Source: Pseudomonadota bacterium (lineage in GTDB: Bacteria; Pseudomonadota; Gammaproteobacteria; Burkholderiales; Burkholderiaceae_C). From it: 64,000 bases of DNA. Where the stretch lies: assembly GCA_030538605.1 (NCBI GenBank), contig JAUNTQ010000002.1, positions 62,001-126,000 on the forward strand. Reading direction: 5' to 3'. A program made the translations under genes and the position numbers. The stretch's first letter is position 1, and every line of letters starts with the position of its first letter. Under the pieces are notes generated by a model. That model was given only the letters and a program-made list of their open reading frames with translations, did not search any database and was not told the DNA's origin. Positions 50,053-59,032 of this stretch are shown here, in pieces.

Positions 50053-50646
50053 ATGAAGAACATCGTCATCCTGATCTCCGGCACCGGCAGCAACATGGCC
50101 GCCATCGTGCGCGCGGCCGAGAAAGAGCGCTGGGCCGATCGTCTGCAGGCGCGCGTGGCTGCCGTCATCAGCAACCGCCCTGATGCCAAGGGGCTGGCCT
50201 TTGCACGCGAGCACGGCATCGCCGCCGCCGCAGTCGACCACAAGGCGTTTGCCAGCCGCGAGGCGTTCGACGCCGCCTTGGCTGCCGAGATCGACACGCA
50301 CGATCCACACGGCCATCCCGCGCTGGTGGTGCTGGCCGGTTTCATGCGCATCCTCACGCCCGGCTTCGTGGCGCATTACGCGGGGCGGCTCGTCAACATT
50401 CACCCCAGCCTGCTGCCCGCCTTCCCCGGTCTGCACACGCACCAGCGGGCGATCGACGAAGGCTGCCAGCTGGCCGGTGCCACCGTGCACCAGGTGACGG
50501 CCGAGCTGGACCACGGCCACATCCTCGCGCAAGCCGCCGTGCCCGTGCTGCCAGGCGACACGGCCGATGCGCTGGCTGCGCGCGTGCTGACGCAGGAGCA
50601 CCTGATCTATCCGCGTGCAGTGATGGAGTTGATTCAAAAACTGTAG
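50053..50646 (+). CDS. purN: Phosphoribosylglycinamide formyltransferase
   Basis: 197 residues. It transfers the formyl group of 10-formyltetrahydrofolate to GAR in purine synthesis. It has [38 protein letters not shown], the catalytic triad region [20 protein letters not shown] (Asn, His) and [20 protein letters not shown] (Asp). The ATG at 50053 is canonical ([14 protein letters not shown]). Confidence 0.97.
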   Translation: MKNIVILISGTGSNMAAIVRAAEKERWADRLQARVAAVISNRPDAKGLAFAREHGIAAAAVDHKAFASREAFDAALAAEIDTHDPHGHPALVVLAGFMRILTPGFVAHYAGRLVNIHPSLLPAFPGLHTHQRAIDEGCQLAGATVHQVTAELDHGHILAQAAVPVLPGDTADALAARVLTQEHLIYPRAVMELIQKL

Positions 50647-50719
50647 CTTCTAACGCTTTATGCGTGAGAGATATAGGTTTAAATAGCTAACCGTCTCACG
50701 GGCTGCGTCGCTTGACTTC

Positions 50720-50737
50720 TTTCGTCTATAAACGAAA
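50720..50737 (+). promoter_or_regulatory. Candidate operator at the higBA-like start
   Basis: A perfect inverted repeat TTTCGT-CTATAA-ACGAAA lies immediately before the toxin ATG at 50738, with a TTGACT at 50712-50717. The helix-turn-helix antitoxin could bind here. Promoter box spacing is not convincing. Upstream at 50663-50699 CGTGAGA and TCTCACG can pair and may end the purN transcript. Confidence 0.4.
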
Positions 50738-51073
50738 ATGAGCATGTACCGAATTGAGCACTACCTGACGGTCGACGAGCAGAAAGATGTCTACGACGAT
50801 TGGCTGCGGCGCTTGCGCGACATGCAGGCCAAGGTGGCGGTCATCCGGCGCGTAACCCGGGTCGAGCAAGGCAACTTCGGCGACCACAGGTTTTGCCGTG
50901 ATGGCGTGTGGGAGCTGCGCATCGACGCCGGGCCGGGTTACCGGGTGTACTACGCTCTGGCGGGCCAGCGGCTGGTGCTGCTGCTGTGCGGTGGTGACAA
51001 GCGCACGCAGGATGCGGACATCGCCCGAGCGGTAGCGTATTGGCAGGACTGGCAAAAAAGAGGTGACGAATGA
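50738..51073 (+). CDS. RelE/HigB-like addiction-module toxin
   Basis: 111 residues of the 'putative addiction module killer' group of RelE-fold RNases: YLTVDEQKDVYDDWLRRLRD, VTRVEQGNFGDHRFCRDGVW, ELRIDAGPGYRVYYA and the C-terminal LLLCGGDKRTQDADI. The conserved Arg and Tyr residues of GPGYRVYY are typical. The toxin gene precedes and overlaps the antitoxin gene by four bases. The pair sits between purN and an rsmB-type gene. Confidence 0.88.
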   Translation: MSMYRIEHYLTVDEQKDVYDDWLRRLRDMQAKVAVIRRVTRVEQGNFGDHRFCRDGVWELRIDAGPGYRVYYALAGQRLVLLLCGGDKRTQDADIARAVAYWQDWQKRGDE

Positions 51074-51387
51074 GAAGCAGACCCCATGACGAGGCGATGG
51101 CCGAGCTGTTCCGCGACGAACCGGCGCTTGCGCTCGAAGTCATCAACGGCATCCTGGCCGATGGCGACCAGGCCGAACTGATGACCGTGCTGCGCCAACT
51201 CGCGCAGGCTGTGGGCGGCGTGCAGACGGTGGCCGAGCAGGCGCATCTGAATCCGACACAGCTTTACCGCACGCTGTCGCCGAAGGGAAATCCTGCACTC
51301 AGCAACCTGTCGGCCATTCTCAAGGCGATGGGCCTGCGTTTGGCGGTGCAGCCGTTGGCCTCGCCGACGTCCGCGCGCGCGGCTTGA
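51070..51387 (+). CDS. HigA-like helix-turn-helix antitoxin
   Basis: 105 residues, the partner of the preceding toxin. It carries an Xre-like helix-turn-helix: LRQLAQAVGGVQTVAEQAHL, NPTQLYRTLSPKGNPALSNL and SAILKAMGLRLAV, typical of the 'addiction module antidote' family. The ATG at 51070 overlaps the toxin stop. It would neutralise the toxin and repress the operon. The 221 bases after it contain no recognisable feature before the next gene. Confidence 0.9.
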   Translation: MRSRPHDEAMAELFRDEPALALEVINGILADGDQAELMTVLRQLAQAVGGVQTVAEQAHLNPTQLYRTLSPKGNPALSNLSAILKAMGLRLAVQPLASPTSARAA

Positions 51388-51608
51388 GCTTCGGCGGGAG
51401 CGCACCCGCCGAGGCTCGCATGAGAGGCTTCCGCGTTGACGCCTTCGGCTTCTTGCTCCGGCCCGGTGTTGAAGTTTTCTGCAGCGCTATTCCATCAGGT
51501 GCCAGTCAAGAAAGTGCTGACTTCATGGGGCCGAATCAATGGAAATTCGGTGTGCGGCTCTCTTCAACAGCCATTTTTGCTGAGCCGCGCGCTGCCACAA
51601 TCCGCCCC

Positions 51609-52874
51609 ATGCACCCCAAAGCCCTGTTGGACGCCGCCACCGAACTGGTGCGGCGCGTTTTGCTGCTCGACCATCCGGCGGATGCCGTGGTGTCGCGCTT
51701 TTTCCGTGAGCACCGCCACCTGGGCCCGCGCGAGCGCGCCACGCTGGCCGAAACGGCTTACGCCGTGCTGCGCCGCAAGCTGCTGTATGAGCACCTGGCG
51801 CGCTCGGGCAGCGGCGCGCGCGAGCGGCGGCTGGCGGTGCTGGGCTTTCAGGCACCGCGCGACTTTCTCAAGCAGGCGCTGACCGACGGCGAAAAAGCCT
51901 GGCTGGATGCCTGCGACGCCGTGCCCCCTGCCGAGCTGCTACCGCAGCACCGCCACAACCTGCCGGCCTGGCTGGTCGAACCCCTGCAAGCGCAGGTGGG
52001 TGGCGAGTTCGACGCGCTGGCTGCCGCGCTGATGGAAGGCGCGCCGCTGGATTTGCGCGTGAACACCTTGAAGGAGAAACGGCCTCAGGCGCAGGAAGAG
52101 CTTGCGCAAAGCGCTATCAAATCAAAGGCAACGCCCTATTCGCCCTGGGGCCTGCGCGTGCCCGGCAAACCGGCCTTGCAAAAGCTGGACGCCTTCGTGC
52201 GCGGCGCAGTCGAGGTGCAGGACGAAGGCTCGCAGCTGCTGGCGTTGCTGCTGGACGCGCACCGTGGCGAGATGGTGGCCGACTTCTGCGCGGGCGCGGG
52301 CGGCAAGACGCTGGCCATCGGCGCGACCATGCGCAATACCGGGCGGCTGTATGCGTTCGACGTGTCGGCGCACCGGCTGGCGGCGCTCAAGCCCCGGCTG
52401 GCGCGCAGCGGCCTGTCCAACGTGCACCCGGTGGCGATTGCGCATGAGCGCGACGAGCGCATCAAGCGCCTGGCTGGCAAGATGGACCGCGTGCTGGTCG
52501 ATGCGCCGTGCTCGGGCCTGGGCACGCTGCGGCGCAACCCCGACCTGAAGTGGCGACAGCGCCCGCAGGACGTGGCCGAGCTGACAGCCAAGCAGCTGGC
52601 CATCCTCACCAGCGCCGCGCGCCTGCTCAAGCCCGGCGGGCGGCTGGTGTATGCCACGTGCAGCCTGCTGCCCGAGGAGAACGAGGCCATCGCCGCCGCC
52701 TTTGGGGCAGCCCACGCCGACTTTGCGCCGTTGAACGCGGCCGAGTTGCTGGCGGGCCTGAAGGTTGAAGGCGCGGCGGCGCTGTGCACGCCCGAGGGCG
52801 GCCAGTATTTGCGCCTGTGGCCGCACCGGCACGGCACGGATGGGTTTTTTGCTGCCGTGTGGCAGCGCGCCTGA
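51609..52874 (+). CDS. RsmB/NOP2-family RNA m5C methyltransferase
   Basis: 421 residues. An N-terminal helical NusB-like region is followed by a SAM-dependent methyltransferase core: AVEVQDEGSQLLALLLDAHR, VADFCAGAGGKTLAIGATM (motif I), VLVDAPCSGLGTLRRNPDLK (motif IV with Pro-Cys) and LVYATCSLLPEENEAI (catalytic Thr-Cys-Ser in motif VI). It is probably a 16S rRNA cytosine-5 methyltransferase; the exact site cannot be told. The ATG at 51609 is preferred over an upstream in-frame extension that lacks homology. Codons near 52110 include GCGCTATCAAAT, similar to repeat arms, without changing the expected length. Confidence 0.9.
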   Translation: MHPKALLDAATELVRRVLLLDHPADAVVSRFFREHRHLGPRERATLAETAYAVLRRKLLYEHLARSGSGARERRLAVLGFQAPRDFLKQALTDGEKAWLDACDAVPPAELLPQHRHNLPAWLVEPLQAQVGGEFDALAAALMEGAPLDLRVNTLKEKRPQAQEELAQSAIKSKATPYSPWGLRVPGKPALQKLDAFVRGAVEVQDEGSQLLALLLDAHRGEMVADFCAGAGGKTLAIGATMRNTGRLYAFDVSAHRLAALKPRLARSGLSNVHPVAIAHERDERIKRLAGKMDRVLVDAPCSGLGTLRRNPDLKWRQRPQDVAELTAKQLAILTSAARLLKPGGRLVYATCSLLPEENEAIAAAFGAAHADFAPLNAAELLAGLKVEGAAALCTPEGGQYLRLWPHRHGTDGFFAAVWQRA

Positions 52875-52995
52875 GGGGGTTGGGCGCCCGGCGTTCGGCG
52901 TTGAGCGTGAAAGCCGGAACCGGTCGCGGCGGCGCTGCCCGCCGATGCCGGGCGCTGATAATGCCCAGCTCCTCAACCCACCCGTGTTCCTGACC

Positions 52996-53421
52996 ATGCA
53001 AGTGCGAATCTCTCGCGCGGCCTTTGCGGCCTGCGCTTTGCTGTCTGCTGCCGCGTTTGCGCAGACACCGCCCGCTGCCCCCCAGACGCTGCCCAGCGGC
53101 CTCGTGTACCAAAGCCTGCAAGAAGGCACCGGCCCCAGCCCTGCCGCCACCGACACCGTGCGCGTGCACTACCGCGGCACCTTCCCCGACAGCGGCAAGG
53201 AGTTCGACAGCTCCCACTCGCGCGGCCAGCCGGCGGAGTTTCCGCTCAACCGCGTCATCCCCTGCTGGACCGAAGCCGTGCAGAAAATGAAGGTCGGCGG
53301 CAAGGCCAAGCTGGTGTGCCCGCCCGACATCGCCTACGGCAGCCGCGGCGCAGGCGCCGTCATCCCGCCCAACGCCACGCTGAACTTCGAGGTGGAGCTG
53401 CTGGGCATCAAGGGCAAGTAA
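52996..53421 (+). CDS. FKBP-type peptidyl-prolyl cis-trans isomerase
   Basis: 141 residues. The signal peptide is ISRAAFAACALLSAAAFA. A single FKBP domain follows: TDTVRVHYRGTFPDSGKEFD, FPLNRVIPCWTEAVQKMKVG, PPDIAYGSRGAGAVIPPNAT and LNFEVELLGI. It would assist folding of periplasmic proteins. The ATG at 52996 begins the signal peptide. Short spacing from the rsmB-type gene (121 bp, containing a GGCGTTGAGCG repeat fragment) leaves promoter structure unclear. Confidence 0.93.
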   Translation: MQVRISRAAFAACALLSAAAFAQTPPAAPQTLPSGLVYQSLQEGTGPSPAATDTVRVHYRGTFPDSGKEFDSSHSRGQPAEFPLNRVIPCWTEAVQKMKVGGKAKLVCPPDIAYGSRGAGAVIPPNATLNFEVELLGIKGK

Positions 53422-53479
53422 GGGCGTGCGCTTGGCCACCCAAGCGACAGAGTGACTCTGTCGTGGTCAAGTCAATCAT

Positions 53480-53576
53480 GTTTTGATAGCTGCTTGCGTA
53501 CGATTTAAAAGGATTATAGGTGATTTTGTATCTATAATCCTTTTAAAACGTACGCAAGTAGCTATTATTTTTTGTT
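53480..53576. repeat. Family A palindrome, copy 7
   Basis: Almost perfect: GATAGCTGCTTGCGTACG plus ATTTAAAAGGATTATAG pair with CTATAATCCTTTTAAAA plus CGTACGCAAGTAGCTA. A T-run follows. A 9-bp palindrome CGACAGAGT-G-ACTCTGTCG lies just before at 53445-53463. The rest of the gap to 53824 has no recognisable feature except a TACAAT at 53713-53718. Confidence 0.92.
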
Positions 53577-53824
53577 CTTGCTTGACTGCACCGTGACCAC
53601 ATCTCTCCTGGTGTGGGCAATAGTGGACAAAAGCCGTGCTGATGGAAGGCGGGTGGGACTTGTGTGTCGCATTCGCGCGTGTGGCGCTATCGCTGGGGCG
53701 GGGTGCGCTCCTACAATTTCTTGCATCCTGCGCACCCACCGCCATCGAACCAAAGCGCGCTGGCGCCTTCCAACGCGGTGCGCCGCTTCACCTTCCGCTC
53801 TCTGACTGAAAGAACCGCTGCCCC

Positions 53825-55039
53825 ATGACGACGCTGCTTGACTCTTCCGCCTTCGCGGCCCTGGCAGGCTGGCTTTCCGGCGGGCTGCTGCAACTGGCCT
53901 GGTGGCAGGTGCTGCTGATCGGCCTGGTGCTCACGCACATCACCATCGTCAGCGTCACGCTGTATCTGCACCGCCACTCGGCCCACCGCGCGCTCGATCT
54001 GCACCCGGCGCTGCAGCACTTCTTCCGCTTCTGGCTGTGGCTGACCACCGGCATGACCACCAAGGCGTGGACGGCCATCCACCGCAAGCACCACGCCAAG
54101 TGCGAGCAGGCCGAAGACCCGCACAGCCCGCAGGTGTACGGCCTGCGCAAGGTGCTGTGGCAAGGTGCCGAGCTGTACCGCGCCGAGGCGAAAAACGAAG
54201 ACACCCTGCGCCGCTACGGCCACGGCACGCCGGACGACTGGATCGAGCGCCATCTGTACAGCCGCTTCTCCGTGCTGGGCGTGTCGATCATGCTGGTGGT
54301 CGATGTGCTGCTGTTCGGCGCGCTGGGCGCGGCGCTGTGGGCCATGCAGATGGCCTGGATCCCGTTCTGGGCCGCAGGCGTCATCAACGGCGTGGGCCAC
54401 TTCTGGGGCTACCGCAATTTCGAGGCGCAGGACGCCTCTACCAACGTCTCGCCCTGGGGCCTGATCGTGGGGGGCGAAGAGCTGCACAACAACCACCACA
54501 CCTACCCCACGTCGGCCAAGTTCTCGGTCAAGCCGTATGAGTTCGACATCGGCTGGGGCTACATCACCATCTTGAGCAAGCTGGGCCTGGCGCGCCCCAA
54601 GAAGACGCCGCCGCGCCTGGCCTATGGCGCCGTGCGCCCGGTGGCGGACGACCACACGCTGGAGGCGCTGATCGCCCATCGTTACGAGGTCATGGCCAGC
54701 TATGCGCGCCAGATGCGCGCCGTGTTCCAGCAGCAGACCGCGTCAGCCGCTGAAGGCAGCGGCATGCTGCGGTCGGCCCGCCGCTGGCTGCACCGCGACG
54801 CCGACAAGGTGCCCGCCGCCGCCGTGGCGCAACTGGCCGCCGCGCGCGCGGCCTACCCGGTGCTTGACCAGATGGTCACCATGCGCGAAGAACTGCGCCA
54901 GCTGTGGCTGAGCACGGGCCGCACGCGCGAGCAGCTGGTGGCCGACCTGCAAGCCTGGTGCCGCCGGGCCGAAGAAAGCGGCATCGCCGCGCTGCACGAC
55001 TTTTCGATGAAGCTGCGGGCGGTGCGCGTGGCGGTTTGA
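53825..55039 (+). CDS. Acyl-CoA/acyl-lipid desaturase
   Basis: 404 residues of the membrane fatty-acid desaturase family. Histidine boxes are HRHSAH (with LYLHRHSAHRALDLH), HRKHH (TAIHRKHHAKCEQAEDPHSP) and HNNHH (GEELHNNHHTYPTSAKFSV), which bind the di-iron centre. About four membrane segments are present. The C-terminal ~110 residues (after RLAYGAVRPVADDH) are a helical soluble extension found in this bacterial subgroup. It probably introduces a double bond into saturated acyl chains to adjust membrane fluidity; position specificity is not evident. Confidence 0.92.
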   Translation: MTTLLDSSAFAALAGWLSGGLLQLAWWQVLLIGLVLTHITIVSVTLYLHRHSAHRALDLHPALQHFFRFWLWLTTGMTTKAWTAIHRKHHAKCEQAEDPHSPQVYGLRKVLWQGAELYRAEAKNEDTLRRYGHGTPDDWIERHLYSRFSVLGVSIMLVVDVLLFGALGAALWAMQMAWIPFWAAGVINGVGHFWGYRNFEAQDASTNVSPWGLIVGGEELHNNHHTYPTSAKFSVKPYEFDIGWGYITILSKLGLARPKKTPPRLAYGAVRPVADDHTLEALIAHRYEVMASYARQMRAVFQQQTASAAEGSGMLRSARRWLHRDADKVPAAAVAQLAAARAAYPVLDQMVTMREELRQLWLSTGRTREQLVADLQAWCRRAEESGIAALHDFSMKLRAVRVAV

Positions 55040-55114
55040 CGCAAGCGCGCCTGCCTTCTCCAACCCGGTCGCTGCACCGGGTTTTTTGATGGGGCAGCGT
55101 GAAACAATGCCGCC

Positions 55115-56248
55115 ATGAACGACTGCGACCTGCTCATCATCGGTGCCGGCATTGCCGGTGCGTCGCTGGCCTGGCGCCTGGCGCGCGCCGGCCGCCGCGC
55201 GCTGCTGCTGGAGCGCGAAGCTCAGCCCGGCACGCACAGCACGGGCCGCTCGGCGGCCATGTTCATGGAAAGCTACGGCCCGCCCGGCGTGCGCGCGCTG
55301 ACACGTGCCGGGCGCGACTTCTATCTGAATCCCCCGCCCGGGTTTGCCGATGCACCGCTGATGAGCCCGCGCCCCGCCTTGTTCGTGGCGCGTGCCGACC
55401 AGCACGCCGCACTGCTTGCGCTGCGCGACACCCTGGCCGCCAGCGGCACGCACCTTGGTCAGCTGGACGAGGCCCAGGTGCTCGCCATGGTGCCCGCGCT
55501 GCGGCCTGGCGTGATCCACGAGGCATTGCTTGACGCCGATGGCTTCGACATCAACGTCGACGCCTTGCTGCAAGGCTTCTTGCGCGGCGCGCGGCAGGCG
55601 GGCGCAGCGCTCATGTGCGGCACTGAAGCCGTCAGCGCCACGCGCGAGGGCGATGCCTGGCAGGTGCGGCTTTCCAGCGGCGATACGCTGGCCGCGCACA
55701 CCGTGGTCAACGCCGCCGGTGCCTGGGCCGACGAGGTGGCCGCCGTGTTCGGCGCAGCCCCCATCGGCCTGGAGCCGCGCCGGCGCAGCGCCTTCACCTT
55801 CCAGCCGCCGGAGGGCACCGACCTGAAAAGCTGGCCCATGGTGTGCGACGTGGACGAAGCGTGGTATTTCAAGCCCGACGCCGGCCAGCTGCTCGGCTCG
55901 CCCGCCAACGCCGACCCGGTGCCCCCGCACGACGTGCAGCCCGAGGAATTCGACATTGCCCTGGGCATCCACCACATCCAGGAAGCCACGCACTTCGAGA
56001 TTCGCCGCCCCAGCGCCACCTGGGCGGGCCTGCGCAGCTTCGTGCCCGATGGCGAGATCGTCATCGGCTTCGACGACGCCTGCCCCGGCTTTTTCTGGCT
56101 GTCCGCGCAAGGCGGCTACGGCATTCAAAGCGCCGCCGGTGCCAGCCAGCTGGCCGCCAGCCTGATCGAAGGCGCGCCGCTGCCACCCGAGCTGGCTGCG
56201 GAAGGCGTCGATCCCGCGGTGGTTTCGCCCCAGCGGCTGCGAGCGTGA
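55115..56248 (+). CDS. FAD-dependent D-amino-acid dehydrogenase, DauA-like
   Basis: 377 residues. The FAD-binding LLIIGAGIAGASLAWRLARA starts the protein, and EREAQPGTHSTGRSAAMFME, GLRSFVPDGEIVIGFDD and FFWLSAQGGYGIQ follow. The overall match to Pseudomonas D-arginine dehydrogenase DauA (recalled sequence) is strong along the whole length. However, positions equivalent to DauA His48 and Glu87 are Met49 and Ala88 here, while Tyr53 is kept as Tyr54. Glu87 contacts the basic side chain in DauA, so this enzyme probably prefers another D-amino acid. No gene for the DauB partner is adjacent. Confidence 0.85.
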   Translation: MNDCDLLIIGAGIAGASLAWRLARAGRRALLLEREAQPGTHSTGRSAAMFMESYGPPGVRALTRAGRDFYLNPPPGFADAPLMSPRPALFVARADQHAALLALRDTLAASGTHLGQLDEAQVLAMVPALRPGVIHEALLDADGFDINVDALLQGFLRGARQAGAALMCGTEAVSATREGDAWQVRLSSGDTLAAHTVVNAAGAWADEVAAVFGAAPIGLEPRRRSAFTFQPPEGTDLKSWPMVCDVDEAWYFKPDAGQLLGSPANADPVPPHDVQPEEFDIALGIHHIQEATHFEIRRPSATWAGLRSFVPDGEIVIGFDDACPGFFWLSAQGGYGIQSAAGASQLAASLIEGAPLPPELAAEGVDPAVVSPQRLRA

Positions 56249-56286
56249 ACGCGTTCGCCAGTCTTTGTGTATGCACGCATCTTGGT

Positions 56287-56371
56287 GGGCTGGGTAGAGC
56301 GAAAGCGAAACCCAGCAAGCCGGCGCGCGAGAACGCCGGGTTTCGCCTGCGGCGCTGCCCAGCCTGCGAGG
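56287..56371. repeat. Family B repeat, copy 3
   Basis: GGGCTGGGTAGAGCGAAAGC with GAAACCCAGC, ending GGGTTTCGCC and GCTGCCCAGCCTGCG. It lies between the convergent dauA-like and Crp/Fnr genes. Confidence 0.8.
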
Positions 56372-56458
56372 TGGTGGTCTGTTCGGCGTGCCGGGGAAAT
56401 CGCTCGTGCAAGGCAAAGTGAGATGCGTGCACACGCAAGCCCCTCGGCCAGACAGCCC

Positions 56459-57088
56459 TCAATGACCCGTCAGCACGCGCAGCCCATCAGGGTCAGTCAG
56501 GTGCAGCACGCGGCCCGTGCCGCTGATGAGCTGGCGCACGCGCAGCTGCCGCAGCACGCGTGACAGGGTCTCGGGCGCGATGCCCAGTTGAATGGCCACC
56601 GCGCGCTTGCGCTCCAGCAGGTGCACGGCCAGCGTGCCGGGTGCGTCGGCGGTGGGTTCGGCATGGCGCAGCAGCCATTCGGCGCAACGGGCTTCGGCGT
56701 CCTTGCCCAGGCGGCTGACGGACAGCTCGGCCTGATGGCGGTAGGCCAGCGACACGTCGTGCAGCACCGAGCGCGCGGTGGCGGGCAGGGCGGCCATCTC
56801 GGCCTGGAAGCTGGCCAGGGGCACGCTGCGCACGCGCACGCGGCTTTCGGCCAGCGCATCGACCACGGGGGAAAGGCCGAGCACGGCGCAACTCACGTTC
56901 AGCCAGCATGGGCCTTCGAGCAGGCCCATCGGGTGCGCCATGCGCTGGCCATCGGCCAGGCCCAGCGCCACACGCCCTTCGTCGATGTGCAGCACATGCG
57001 TCAGGCGGGTGTCGCGGCGCATCAGGGTGGCGCCAGGCGGCAGGGTGTGCGCCTTGTCCTGCCAGGCAATCGTCGCGGGAGACAGCAT
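56459..57088 (-). CDS. Crp/Fnr-family transcriptional regulator
   Basis: 209 residues. The N-terminal cyclic-nucleotide-like barrel (LPPGATLMRRDTRLTHVLHI, EGRVALGL) is short and lacks the four-Cys cluster of FNR. After the dimer helix comes the Crp-type helix-turn-helix: LLERKRAVAIQLGIAPETLS, RVLRQLRVRQLI and the wing GRVLHLTDPDGL. The domain order fits small Crp/Fnr-like regulators. The start at 57088 is used; upstream the frame overlaps another gene. The ligand is not predictable. Confidence 0.88.
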   Translation of the reverse strand: MLSPATIAWQDKAHTLPPGATLMRRDTRLTHVLHIDEGRVALGLADGQRMAHPMGLLEGPCWLNVSCAVLGLSPVVDALAESRVRVRSVPLASFQAEMAALPATARSVLHDVSLAYRHQAELSVSRLGKDAEARCAEWLLRHAEPTADAPGTLAVHLLERKRAVAIQLGIAPETLSRVLRQLRVRQLISGTGRVLHLTDPDGLRVLTGH

Positions 57089-57152
57089 CGGGGCACTGTG
57101 CCGCGCGCGGCGCGCGCGGGCCTTGATGCAGGTCAACCGCGTGGCGACGGGC

Positions 57153-57458
57153 TCAGTTGTCGAGCTCGATCTCCTTGGCCACCAGGCGGCCGTTGCGCAG
57201 GCGGCGGTATTCGACTTCGACGCGCTGGCCCACGCGCAGGTCGCCGAAGTGGCGCAGGCCGTCGTCGTAGTCGGTGCGCTGATCCACGTAGATCGTGTGG
57301 TCGCCGACGATGAGGCTGCGTTCGTCGTAGTTGATGCTGGTGATGCGGCCCTTGATGTATTTGTCGTCGTCGGCATGGGCGGGTGTGGCGAGAAGCAGGG
57401 CAGTGGCCGACGCAGCAGTGGCTGCGAGCAGGTGGCGGCGGCGAAGCGGTGCGGGCAT
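57153..57458 (-). CDS. Small exported protein with DUF5666-like OB-fold domain
   Basis: 101 residues. The signal peptide begins LRRRHLLAATAASATALLLA and is cleaved near THAHADD-like sequence TPAHA. The mature part, YIKGRITSINYDERSLIVGD and VGQRVEVEYRRLRNGRLVAK, resembles the small beta-barrel DUF5666/OB-type proteins. It contains many Asp residues (HADDDKYIK) and is probably periplasmic. The ATG at 57458 is chosen; the extra upstream codons fall in a palindrome. It lies 64 bp upstream of the Crp/Fnr gene on the same strand. Confidence 0.7.
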   Translation of the reverse strand: MPAPLRRRHLLAATAASATALLLATPAHADDDKYIKGRITSINYDERSLIVGDHTIYVDQRTDYDDGLRHFGDLRVGQRVEVEYRRLRNGRLVAKEIELDN

Positions 57459-57493
57459 GAACGGTGCTCCTGTCAGAGGGTGGGTGATGCTAA

Positions 57494-57584
57494 AAATATA
57501 GCTCTTCGCGCATGATTTTAAAAGAAATTTGGTGTATTCATATGTTAATACCATTTAAATTATGCGGAAGAAGCTATTGTTTTG
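57494..57584. repeat. Family A palindrome, copy 8 (most diverged)
   Basis: AAATATAGCTCTTCGCGCAT and ATGCGGAAGAAGCTATTGTT arms, with inner GGTGTATT/AATACC pairing. It lies upstream of the DUF5666-like gene. Confidence 0.75.
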
Positions 57585-57623
57585 GGTGCAATGAGGTCAT
57601 TGCGGCAGGGCAATCGCATTAAA

Positions 57624-57691
57624 AACAGCCGAACGGCCGAACTGCCGAACGCAGAGGACGCGAAGGATTCGCAAAGGACGCAAAAAGACAG
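57624..57691. repeat. Family C arm
   Basis: AACAGCCGAACGGCCGAACT, then CCGAACGCAGAGGACGCGAA and GGATTCGCAAAGGACGCAAA. It is the reverse complement of 30621-30684. The rest of the 333-bp gap shows nothing recognisable. Confidence 0.75.
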
Positions 57692-57791
57692 TTTTTTGCA
57701 GGCTGGGCTGGCCTTACAGGGGGCAGTTGAGCAGCGTTCAACAATTCATAACTTGTTGATTTTTAAGAGTATTTAAATGCGATTGCCTTGG

Positions 57792-59032
57792 TCATTGCTG
57801 CTCGACGGTTTCGACCATCAGGTCCACATGGGTTTCGGGGTCCTGGGTGAGGCGGATGCGCACGGGCAGGTATTGCAGGCTGGGGGCGAACCAGATTTCG
57901 GCGCTGATGCTGCCGCGCGGCTTGGCGGTGGGGCGGGGTTTCAAGTGAAAGGCCTGCACGGGGCCAAGGCGGGGCAGGTGCAGGGTTTCTTCGCCCACGA
58001 CGTCGTAGGTCCATGCGTCCACGCCGCCGGGGCGGGCGAGCCAGAAGTCGATTTGCGCGCCGGGCGCCAGGCGCGCCTGGCCGGTGGCGAAGCGGTGGCC
58101 CAGCTCGACGAACTGGCTGGCGGCGTCTTGCACGTCGGCGGCGGGCAGGGGCACGCGCTCGCCATTGTTCAGGCGCACGTCTTCGCCCAGGCGCACGCCG
58201 CGTCGGCGCTGGCGCACCTGCTCTTCATAGACCTCGGGGCGCAGGCCGTGCGCGGTGATGGCGCCCTGGCTGGTGAAGCGTGAGCTGAGGAGAAAGCCCA
58301 CGTCGAGTTGCACCACGGCCTGGTAGCGCGTGCCCTGGCGCTGCCAGAGCACTTGCGCGTCGCCATGCAGCTCGCCGCGGTAATAGCCGCCCAGGCGGTA
58401 GCGCAGCCGGGTGTCGGTGGGCCAGGTGGCGAGGAAGGCGGGGGGGCTGGCTGGGTCGGTCGCGTCGGGCGCATCAGATGGCACATCGGGCGCATCAGAT
58501 CGCACATCGGGTGCGGAGGCGGCGGCGAGGGCCGGGTCGGCGGGTTCGGCGGAAGGCGGCTCAGGGGGGCTGTCGGGCGCGGGGTCGGCAGCAGGGTTGG
58601 ACGCGGGTGCCAGGCCGGGCTCGGCGGCTGGCTCGGGCGGGTCGCCGGGCAGGGGTTCGGGTTCGGGTGCGGGCGGTGGGGGCGCGGGTTCAGGTGCGGG
58701 CTGCGGTTTGGACGGTGTCGGGGGTGGCGTGGGTTGGGGGGCAGGCACGCTGGCGGGGGCGATGGGCGGGGAAGGCGCTTCGGGTGCGTCGGGTTCGGGG
58801 TCGGTGCGCAGCACGGCGGTGGGGCGGGCGGGGGCGGCGGGGGCTTCGGCGACGAGGGTGGGTGGCTCGGCGGGGGCTTCGGGGGTGAGGGTGCGGGTGT
58901 AGAAGGGCGCGGCCACGTCGCTGAGCAGGCTGGGCGGGCGCAGCAGCTGGCTGAGCCAGCTGAGCACCACGGCGTGCCCAAGCAGCGCCGCGACAAGGGC
59001 TGCCGCCAGCTGGCGGCGCGGGGCGGGTGCGC

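Noticed and set aside
52095..52140. Repeat-derived insertion in the RsmB-type methyltransferase
   Set aside because: GCTATCAAATC resembles a repeat arm, but the protein there has the expected length and helical character, so no insertion is claimed.
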